From assembly GCF_000003815.2 (NCBI RefSeq), contig NC_049988.1, positions 14,578,803 to 14,642,802 of the forward strand: a DNA stretch of 64,000 bases. Reading direction: 5' to 3'. Made by a program: the position numbers and the translations under genes. The notes below the pieces were generated by a model, which was given only the letters and a program-made list of their open reading frames with translations, made no database searches and was not told the origin of the DNA. Origin of the DNA: Branchiostoma floridae. Lineage: Eukaryota > Chordata > Leptocardii > Amphioxiformes > Branchiostomatidae. Shown piece by piece: positions 51,001 through 63,000 of the stretch. How positions within the stretch are numbered: position 1 is the first letter of the stretch; every line of letters begins with the position of its first letter.

Positions 51001-54000
51001 TTAAGCCATTGTGTACGTGTTGACATTAAGCTTATAATGGTAGTCTTAAAAACAGCGTAGACGATTTCATTTTTAAGTGAATTCATAGTTTGGGCACACT
51101 CTTTTATTACCTTAACAGGATCCTTCGGAACAACCAACTTCGCTACATCGGTGCAAGGGCGTTCGAGGAGATAGAACTAAGAGTCATGTAAGACTATAAA
51201 GTAATGTTCAAACTTTGTGAGATTTGGTAATACAACACCTACATGCCTAGCTGTTATTACGGTAAGATTAAGAATGAGGAGGACAAAAATTATTTGAATT
51301 GTGTACTCGGTTTTTGATGATTCCGTTCAACATTAGACTGGTCAGCCACAAATAAGGGATATTGCATTATATTATTTCTTCAAACTGCATGATTGTTAAG
51401 TCGTAATTGAAGATATGAATACAGGACTTTCGTCAGATATTTGAAAATCCATGACACTGGAAGAGCAGCAAAGACCACTTGACTTCTAAAGACATAGATG
51501 ACTACATTGTATTGTCCTCACCCTCAGTGACATCAGAAACAACCTACTGGTCAGCATTCCTGAGACATGTTTCCATCTACAGTCCACTGTGCAAAAGCTG
51601 TAAGTACACTTACAATTGTTACAGCTACCGCAAAATCTCTAAGTGAGCAAAATCGACAAGAGAAAGCTAATGCCTAAAAATGTTTGAATATCTCCACAGC
51701 ATCTGCATATCTCATTATATAGTTGTAATCAGATGACTCCAATAAAATCAAACAATTAAGTATCTTATATTGTCTTCTGCTGTTATCTCAACAGTGACCT
51801 GACAAACAACACGATTTCTTCCATTGGCGATGGTGCTTTTGATAACTTGCTGTCCCTCGAGCAACTGTGAGTACGATGTATCTATATACTGCCGACTTTT
51901 TGCATATCGCGTCTCTCAAACTTTATTTCAACTACAGTAACCACTTACAAGATCAGGGTCATTTTCGGTACATTTGTGTGAATAGCAAAAGATTTAATGT
52001 TTCCAAGATTCTTAGTACCTGAGGTATTTTCCGTCCTTTGTTTTGCAGTTTGCTTGGCGACAATAATCTACAAGTGTTCTACAAGCTACCAGATTTACCT
52101 AATCTTGTGACAGTGTAAGTAACTATAGGTCCAAAGCAACCCAATTCGTGAATATTGGTCTGTATTTTTAGTATTTAAATTTGTTGTTTGTCCTTTCTTT
52201 TATACACACCTGTCAGCCCATTCAAGCAGTATATCTTCAGCTGGTGTCTCAACAATTTGTTTCTTTTTAATCAGTGACATTTCCAAAAACGAAATTGAGT
52301 TTGTGGAGGAGAATGCCTTCAGCATACTTGCTACGAATGAGACATTCCTGTAAGTATTGCATTTACATTTGATTTTCTAGCATGTCAAAATTTAAACATT
52401 TAGACGTATCTATTGTAGGAATTCATCTGTTTAAACGCCGTACGCTATTGCTTATATTGTTGATAGCTAAGAATTCTAGAAAGCTAAAGCTAAAGCTAAA
52501 GTTGTCATGCATCACATTGTGATGCGTAGGCCCGGCACCCATCTCCGTTTCTAAGCCCTGGAGTCACAGCAGGGAGCCAGTCCACCGGTAGTGAAGTGTG
52601 TTTAGCTTCCATACTCTTCCTTTTTGCACAGAAAGTAGTATGTACCATTTTAAGAGTCTTTGGTGTGATCCGGCTACAACATCCAGTCTTCCTTGAAAGC
52701 AGCCTCCTAAAGATCTGTGCATTGTGTCTACCTTTAAATCATAAGAACATGGACCCTTGCTGTTCCCGTGCCACGTATGGCTATATTAGACCTATAGATA
52801 ACCAAAATTGTACCATGGTGAATGTATGTTACAGGTACTTGACCGGTAACCCGCTGGCCTGCAGCTGCTCATTCTATAAAACCATGAGGAATCTGAGCAC
52901 AACGATATTTGGAGGAAGCTGCTCAACACCTGAACAACTGATCAACATAACGTTTGACAGCTCCGGCGACTCCAGCAACTACTTTGCGAACTTTGATTCC
53001 TCAGACTTTCTTTGTGGTAAGTAAAACAAATACTACAATGTTACAAGCCTTAATGTGAACTTTTCTACAGAAGAATATGCAATTAGTAATTGGTATGCTA
53101 ACAATACAGACATCTCTTACAATGTAGCAAATATTTCAAAGGTTTGAGCTGTTGCTATTTCGCTTGACCAATGTGATACGTTGTTGACCTTTGCCAAATA
53201 TTTTCACAATTTTTCTTTGTAGCTCCAACGAATGTACACGCGGTCGCAGAAAGCAATAGAGAAATCAGTGTGTCATGGGACCACGTACCAGATTTAGATG
53301 ACATTCAAAGTGTTAACCTCACCAATGCGACAATGGGAGTCATCAATGGAACGGAAACCAACACAACAAATTCCAACCAGACAATGCTCAATGAGACAGT
53401 CAGCAACACAACGGATTTCAACCAAACAGCAAACAATACAACAAGTTTCAACGTAACAGCAAACAATACAACAAGTTTCAACGTAACAGCAAACAATACA
53501 ACAAGTTTCAACGAAACAGCAAACAATACAACAAGTTTCAACGAAACAGTAAACAATACAACAAAAAGTTTCAACGAAACAGTGAACAACACAACAACGT
53601 TAAACCAAACAGAAACCAACTCGACCAATGTCAGCATTTGTAACATAACCAACTTCAACCAGTCAGAAACGAACATGACAAGCACCAATAACACCAATAA
53701 CAACTGCTTCAATCAGACTCAAGCAAATGACACAGACATCAATGATGAACAACTAGATCAAGTCAGCTATCCGTGAGATGCTGTTTCTCTATACGTAATT
53801 TGAAGAATAACTGGTGTATTTACTCAGTATAAATTGACAATATTAATCTGGATGAAAATTAATATTTCATCAAAACAGAATGGGGTGATATTGACAAGAA
53901 AGAAACATAAAATTAATATCAATGGAATCTTATTAGCAAAATGAATTGTTGCATTGTCAATTGTTATTCAGACATAATGTCAATGCAGAATCTTTATATT

Positions 54001-57000
54001 GGGAAAGTGAGATCGACAAACTCGGAACTGTTATTTTTTTAATTCTGCAATACGTTTTCCCTTTTTCACTAGATACTATCTAGTCACCTGCACAAGTGAA
54101 ACAGCGCCAACGATCAGCAGAGGCCTTATTGTTACCAACTTCACCATGTTCAACGCATCTGACGGAGTCCAGGCAGGAACTACTTACACATGCGCAGTGC
54201 TGTACAACCAGCTGGGTGACTTCAGCGCATCCAGCTGGCCAGTTACGGTCACTACATTGCAGGAAACAGGTAACGTTATAACATAGAAGAACTTTATTTC
54301 ACGACAATTGTACATGATACAATGTATGGCAACAACTATTACACAAAGTACAAAATAGAGGTATAGGATAAAGCGTAACAACCTAGTTAACATAACAATA
54401 AGGGATAACATAATTCTTTGATATAGTATTATATTACAATGGAGTAGGCTAATCATCAGTTTCGGTATTCTTTCTAATAGCAGAGCAGTCCTTGATGTAT
54501 TTGCCAATTTTTGTATTATGGAAGTTCTGACATCTAAAGATATGTATAAATCTGTTTGTAGCATCGAGTCTCTTGAAATCTGTTGTACTTGATTCGAGAA
54601 ATATGAATAATTCATTACGTAACCTAGCGTATCTAAAAATATTCTATTATAAAGTGAAATTCATGTTCAATATATGAGTGTACATTGTGCGCCAATGTTG
54701 AACGATCATGATTGGAGGGATTTCTCATGATTTGTTTGTCGTTTGACGACAGTGAATAAGAAGTGTTAGAGACACAAACGGGCTTCTGGGATATATGTTT
54801 AAGTTTACAATATTTTTTTTTGTCATTTTCTACAGAGGACATTGACGAGAACAGCATGCAGGTTCCGATCAGTTACTATGATTTCAGGTTGGTATTACGT
54901 CTAGATCTATTACTTCGAAATACGTGATTCAATCTAGAATAGAAACTGAAAACGTTACCATGATACTGAAATAAATCAAGAAACCTAGAATGTTCTGGAG
55001 GTATCTATGGTATAACGTGTTGTTATCGGCAGGTACCGTGCTGTATGTTGTCACCCATGAAAAATGGACGTAAATGATATTGTAAATGATGTTTGATGTA
55101 GATGTTGACATAGTTAATTTTTGTAACAAATAGCTACCTAATATACGTACATGATTGATGGGCCTCTTAATACATATTTCATCTTTCATTAAACCAGCAT
55201 CACCCATCCGGACTTCGACGGTCGACGGCAAGGAGAGTTGTTAGATCCAACTTACATGGTCAACCCATTTGGGGGATATCTGTCTACATCAGGTGCATAT
55301 TATTGTCATTGTCATCAAACCATTCTAAGCATTGTTGAAAAGAATAAGCTCCGTACAGAAATTACTTCTTGGAAAAATTATTCGTGGCAAACAAATGCTA
55401 GATAGTAGCAAGTACCGTACATTATTCCCAATATTTCTTTATCGTAGATGACCCAACGCTGGATCCTATCGCGCGATGGTTTGTGTCTGTTCCCGGTGAC
55501 AACTTTGCTCGAGAGGAGACGCTGGTTCTGACGCAACAAAATGGCACCGACGTATACAGGTCATCATCATTCGTCAATTGTTACTACATTGTCATATACT
55601 TTTAGCATCCTGTATTTTATGCATTTTCATAATTATATGTCATTTTTTAAAGATTGACTTGGGTTAAAAAGGATGCATCCTGAAAAGACCCATGTACATT
55701 GTGTAACGAAACTGAAATAGGTGCATGAATCTTGGAACCAGCTGTGTCTGTAATGCATGCACCACATGTGTTTACAGATTCTACGATAAAGATTTCTTCC
55801 CCGTGGATGGATTTGGTTATGGCTTTGAGGGACAGCGCGATTGCAATAACACTCTGCACAATTTCGGGTAAGTGTAGTCATTCCTTCCTTGATATGTTGA
55901 CAAAATCCTTCCCTCAGATGGTACACAGATAGTACACAGAGTGGCGCCTATCCCCATTTCAATAGCCCTTGGGCTAAGCAACTTTGTGTAATCACTTCAG
56001 CAAGGTGGCTAGTCCACCGGTAGTGGTGTGTGTGTTCAACTACCATAGTTTACTCTTTCCTAAATGCTGAGTGCTGTGCAGCACAGAGAACGCATTATGT
56101 GTCATTTTAAAAGTCTTTGGTACGATTTGACTGGGGATCAAACTCACGACCTACTTGAAAGCAAGGCGAACACTTTGCCATTGTACAGGTGTTTAAGTCT
56201 TGACACGTTAAACATGTTCATGCAACATTCGTGTTTTCTCATCACCAATTATATGTTCAATGGAGGGCATTAGATGGCAGAAAATGTTCCGCAATGGATG
56301 TACTGTGGTGATGACTTTCAGCAAAGATGAGATACAGCAAAGTTTTAATCCAATTGGCTTTGATTTCCAGTTTGACAATTGAGATGTAATTGTTGTGATC
56401 TTTTCAGTTTCACGGCAGCTGTTAGAGCAGCACTAACCTACACTGGGAACGAGATCATCACCGTGGGTGGTGGGGACGAGCTCTGGCTCTTCGTTGACAG
56501 AAAGAGAGTGATCGACCTGCGCAGAGAAAAGGGAGACAAATCAGAAATAACTTCGTGCAGAAGGCTAACTTTACAGGGTTCTCGAAGCGAAGGTAAGTAT
56601 GAAAATTGCCATGAAGCTTATTAGTAACAAGGCTAAAGGGTTCCAGCTCATATATCTGTGTTTTTATTAATGCAAACTCATACACTTTATCGTTGTGATG
56701 ATTTTGAACTTATTGACGTATTACCATTCAATATATGCAGGGGGAACCGTCATTGATGGGGAATGCGTGATTCACGGAAACGCAACCGACGACACCGTGG
56801 AACTGGAACTAACGGTAATTCTGACAGAGATAGAATCCTATCTTATCTTGCATGTCGATTTTGAAAGAAAAAACTAGCCACTTTCTTTTTGCAAAAATGT
56901 GCCTACCTTACCTTAGCATTATCTAAACAGGATATTGGTATTCTATTTTACATAATCGGTAATATGTCTCACTTACTTCCGTTTCGATTTCATAACTATA

Positions 57001-60000
57001 TGTGTAAAAGAAAACTACAATATCCTATGTTCTACTAACATGATGAAATTATTTTCGGGCATAATACAAATAGGTTGGAAACACCTACCACCTTGACGTA
57101 TTTGTGGCGGAACGAGAACCGTGTGCATCTTCACTTTTTCTTGAAGTCGAGGATGTGGTTCTCTCCTTCCCAGTGGTCGACATTTCGGCAGACAATGTCA
57201 GCAGTTTCGGTGAGTTCAAATGATGAAGTAGACAGTCATCATTCAAAATCTGTGTATATGCAAAGAACCTAATACCTGTGACAGTCGTTTGAAGTAAAGA
57301 TGTCTTAGCAAGATTTACACGAAATAACATTTTGGTAGAGAACCGAGATACGTCAATTCAACTATTTCTTTTGTCAATTCATTTTCAGCCACAGGGGCAC
57401 CAAATATTTTCAACAGTACCAATGATTCCCTAGCAGCAACGACTGAAGAACTGAGCAACACAAGTATGCAAAGTAAAATTTCATGTCTATGGCAATGTTT
57501 AGATTGCGCAGTATAATACATTCATAAGCTATATATCCAGACGTATCTATGAAGGAACAAACCTAAGAATACTCGTAGGTATGCTGTATTTCTTTCTGGT
57601 GGAATTATACACACAAGGAAACAAATATCTACCGGCTGTTCCTTGTTTTCTTGATTATGCACTATGTACTTCTTAGATTTGAAATTATTTAACACGAGAA
57701 AAGTGGCTTACGTTTGTGAAGATTAGACATCNNNNNNNNNNNNNNNNNNNNNNNNNNNNNNNNNNNNNNNNNNNNNNNNNNNNNNNNNNNNNNNNNNNNN
57801 NNNNNNNNNNNNNNNNNNNNNNNNNNNNNNNTTATCCAGAAGAAGAGATTGAACCATCATCTATTTAGAAAAGTGGCTGTGCGAGATACTTGTAGATATA
57901 TTGTTCAACTATCCTCATCCAACATTTCGAATGATAACTTCATTCAAGAGGAGCCGCCAAAGAGTGTTGTTTTTCTGTGACCTGTACATGTGTGAAATAC
58001 ATAGATATGCTGAAAATATCTGGACAAATGTATGACTATACATTATTTACATATCTTATAGCCACGTTGCCGACATTGACACCAGAGACAGCCACATCGA
58101 CAGAACCACCATACAGCACAGTGAACCACACAGAGGCGGCGAACAACATAGGAAATCACACAGAGGCAATGAACACTACGACCAACTACACAGAAACAAC
58201 AGAGCCGCCTGTAACCAGTAACCGTACAGCACAACAGAATATAAGTACTACCATGTCCAGCGCTGAACCAATGGACCGCCCTGCCGGGTTTCCCGTCGAC
58301 TATGAGCCAAGAATTCAGGAGGATCTTCACCAAAACGGAATAGTACAGATCGTCTCCCTCGCTAGCGTGGCGTCAACTGACAGTTTATTCACCATTACCA
58401 TCTTAGAAGGTAATTTATAGCCACTATCACAATTTTTCTTCACTTGATCATCATCGTAATGTGAAAATAGGAATATAATGTATTTTTTCGGTAAATCTGC
58501 CAAAACTCAACTCAACAGCTTCAAATTTCCGTATGGTTGCGTTTGCATTCCGCCAAACTTATAATCTAAATCATTTTTGGATAAACGTTTATGCAGTGTA
58601 ATCTCCAAGCAGATTCCCGGTGGCATAAGATAGTACCAAAGCTGGCAAAGGAGTGTAGCCGGCCAGAGGAGGTCTGCTGCCTCCCGCCTCCGGTGCCCGT
58701 CTAACTCTCCTTGGCCGACTATACTCCTTGGCCAGCTTTGATACTATCATATGGTACCGTAGGATCTGCTTGGAAATTATATGTAGTTCCTTTCATGTTT
58801 TCTTCTCTACCCAAGGCAGCGACGGTGGCCACTTCACAATTAAGAATGACACTGACGAAAACCGAGCAGATGCAGAAGACATACCGACACAGAATGTTAC
58901 CTGGGTAACTGTAGATGGGACCTCGTTCGTCGTTTGTAACCAGACAGTTTTGGAAACAACATCAGAAGCAGTGGGGATGGGTGAGGATTTTTTTGCAATT
59001 CTCATTATATTGTTGTATAATCTATAGAAATCTGATGACAGATTAAGAATATCTATCTGTTTGCATACTCATATCTATTTCTATCTCATATCGACATAAA
59101 GATGATTTTTATGACGATGATGATGAAGACGAGAGTACATTTTCCGTGTCTCTGGTTTCCTGTTAAGGGTTTCTAACATGTACATCGAAACCATTATGTG
59201 GCCTCTTCGTAATTAACCAGCTATGTCAGAGAAAACTATGTGGATGGTATCTTCAGCTAAATAAAACGTTGTTTTTCGTTTTTGTCTCAGACGTGCAGAC
59301 GTTTGTGATCACCACACGGTCGGCCCTCATCACCCTTGCAGCTGATGTAGACTATGAGGACGTTCAGCAGTATGAACTGGTGCTCGTAGTGGAGGACAAC
59401 AGCGCGGCTCCCGCGCGGACAGGGACGTTGGCCATAGAGGTTTGCACCACAAGAAAACCATACTATTAAACGCACATAATATTTTAAAATAATGAATGGA
59501 ACTAAGTGATTTTGATCAAAATACATTATATACTATATCATGTTTCTTTGATCCATTTTGCTATTGACATGGAACGTTGTGCAGATTATCAGAGAAAAGT
59601 TGTAATAAATCGTAATGATCTGAAGCATATACAAACAATGTGTCTTAAAAACGTCGATGGTGGTTACACATCCAGGTAATACGAAACGCCAATAAGCAGT
59701 TACTCAAGCAACTAGATATGATTTTGGAAACGGTCAGACGTTTCAGGTAGCATCCTCTATTATATTGCACATTCGGCGTTATTGACGAAAGATAGTGGAT
59801 GTTATTTGAAACGTCTGACCGTTCCCAAAATCATATCCAGTTGCTTGAGTAACTGCATATTGGCGTTTCGTATTACCTGGATGTGTAACCTCCATCGACG
59901 TTTTTATGACACATTGTTTGCAAATGCTTCGGCTTACAACTTTTCTCTGATAATCTTCGTTGTCTTTTTGGCGATGTGTCATGATAGCAGATGAATCCAA

Positions 60001-63000
60001 GAAGTTGCTCCCCAAACAAACGTTTGTTTTTTCTTGAAAGATATTTGTGGAAGACGTGAACGACAACTGTCCAAGTTTCACCACTAAGGAGTTCGACGTT
60101 GAGCCCAAACCAGTGTTGAGTCCAGGCCCAGTCTTCACCCTTCAGTGGGTGGACAGGGACAGCAGACCAAACGCCATCGTCTCGATCTACAGAACTCAGG
60201 AGGTTCAACAGACGTAAGAAGTTCAATCTGTTTACCGCATCCTGCCTATACGACCTTCGTAATATCGCAACTGTTTCCTTCCTTTAGTGACCAACAGGGC
60301 ATAAAGGGATTGTCAACATGTGTTGCAATTAAATATTTGTATTTTTATCTATTGAAAATTACAATAAAATCTTAGGCGGCTTGTGCTGGTGTCGGCTGAC
60401 CCACAAAGATGCAAGCATACAAAGCTAATTTACATATATCCACAAGTAAAGGCATAAGAATATACATTATACACAACATGCATGATGCAATGTAAAATAA
60501 TTGTGATCACTAATGAGCATACGTACAGTGAAATGATGGAATAGGTGGAAGGTCGTTAGTTGTGGATAATCTAAAATGTGGACAAGGGACATGCCTTGAA
60601 CTGTCGGAGTGTGGGATTATCTTTTGTGTCTGGGTAGGTGTTTTAGAATGTAAAGTTATATTCATATTTCAGGTACCTCCACCAGCTGCAGTTTTCTGTA
60701 ATTGCCGTTGACTCGGGCACACCACCACGTGGGGACATAGCAACCGTTTCCATGACAATCAGTGACACATGCCTGTACGACAGCTTGAACAAGTCCATTG
60801 AATATGACGTCAGCGTCGAGAACCATACCGGGAACGTTTACATCCGGGTTCCAAAGTACTACGTCAAGACGTTTGGTGAGTAGTTCGAAGACATTCCTCT
60901 TTGCAAATTTCCATACATAAAAATACATCAAAACACACAAGGCGTAAAATTGCTAGTTTGTTCCTCGATTATGAACTTTGATGGCTCCTTTAAATCACAC
61001 GGTCATAGTGATGAAACAATGTACCACAGCTTCAGTGAAATACCATAAGAAGCTAACTCGAGCTTTAAAGACCTTCAAAGATTGCATTTTTTTTTCAACA
61101 GTATGCTTTGAGCCACTTGGTATGGAAAGCGGATGGATACATATAAGTCAGATCTCTGCGTCGTCCGCGGATGAATTTTATGGACCTGATCGCTCCCGTC
61201 TCAACAACAATGCATCTATAGCCAGTGACGGCGGGACGCATGCCGCAAGGGGGAACTGGAGGGCGGCAGTAACCGACGCCGAGCAATGGCTACAGGTGAG
61301 AGAGGTGTTCTACTACGTTATGCTAAAAGTAGTATCTCACTGCACTTGGGGCACTTGGGCGGCACTGTTGTGTTATTTCCACCGGTATAACAATGTTATT
61401 GGGAAATACCATCACAACATGATTTGAAACGAAGAAATTATGTGAAACGAAACACATTAGTCCTCAAGTAGAATACAATTATTGTACTATCTTTCTCCAA
61501 CGCAGGTATCATTCCTCGAAGAGGTCGTCATTAAGGCAGTGGTGGTGCAGGGAAGTTTCGATGCCCAGGAGTGGGTGCAGACATACATTCTTCTCTACAG
61601 CAACGACAGCATCAACTGGCAAACCTACAAGGAAAATGGAACTGTAAAGGTACGTACATATCTGGTCAAACTTGTTGACAATCTTCATCGGTGCGTCCAA
61701 GCTTAGAAAAATTTTCATTACAACTTAGATGGATGTTAAACAAAGTCTACAGTTTAAATATTAAGGCATTCATGCATCACAAATACCACACCTTTAAACT
61801 TACGAGTCTCCGAAAGATTAATGCATCACAAATACTAAGCCTTTGAAAGTTAGAGTGTCAGAAAGAATTCCCCCTTAATATTCCATTCAGCTTTTCAACG
61901 GAAGCTCTGATGCCTCCACTCCACAACAAGAAGTCCTGCTTGACCCAATCACCACATCTCATATCCGTATCAATCCGCAATCATGGCGTAACCGCATCAG
62001 CATGAGGATCGAACTGATTGGCTGTACCGTGAGAATGCAACACATTCGTAAGTCCGGTTATAATCATGACTTTGCTTTGAAGAATAGCAGAATGACCACC
62101 AAAATGTTTGAGGCCGTAATTGGTATTGGTTTAGTACGAACAACTTACAAGTCATTTACCAACCCAATGAAACTACTCACCTATGCGTCGATTAAGGCTG
62201 GACATCCAATTAGCAATTAGCACTTACTCAAAAAGCTGGATATGATTTAAGAAACGGTCAGACATTTTAGATAGCATCTACCAGGTACCTATCCAAAACT
62301 TTTCAGTGATTCTGATCAGGTCTGCTATTATGTAAAGGTGTTAAAAATAATTTATTTACCTATGTCTACACATCATATACAGGCTAATAACAATGTATAT
62401 ATGTAAATATGCTATAAGTGGCAATTTTCTTCGCATAATTGCAACCTTTTTAGGTGAGACAGCCTGCGCGCGCTGTCCAACAGCGTACTACTGCACGGGG
62501 GATGGAGTGGCCAGGCCTTGCGGGCGGTGCGACCCACCCTCGGCGGCCTGTGAGCGCTCACCCACCGAGCATTCGTTTGGAGGAGCGTCGGAGTGTAGCC
62601 CTTGCCCAATTGGTCGGGTTAGTAGAGATCTGATAACAGTCTCCGTATCTAGACGCTCTCAAAGCGGTTTCATTTAAAATATATATCGTTGTATATGTTT
62701 TTTCAAGCAAAACATATTAGTCTTTATTCAATTTGTTGCAACCTACATAATGTAGAGACTTAGATAGATAATGCTTGAAACATTAAATCTACAAACTCCA
62801 AAATCACATCAAGTTAAACTCTATATCACAACAATGTCAATGGATACAATGTATCACAATTTACTAAGAAGTTCTATAAAGCAAGACTATCGTCTATACA
62901 TATGCAAAAGGATACAAAAATTAACCTGATATAAAATAATCAAAATACACAAGAGACATGATGGGGATGTTATGTTCTGTATTATCTTGCAGATCTGTAA

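Noticed and set aside
53305-53712. 135-codon frame antisense to the sequon-rich exon
   Set aside because: A Leu/Val-rich low-complexity shadow of the N-T-T repeat on the other strand.
54184-54615. 143-codon minus-strand frame over gene B exon 48
   Set aside because: Overlaps the FN3 exon antisense and continues into an interspersed repeat; no recognisable domain.
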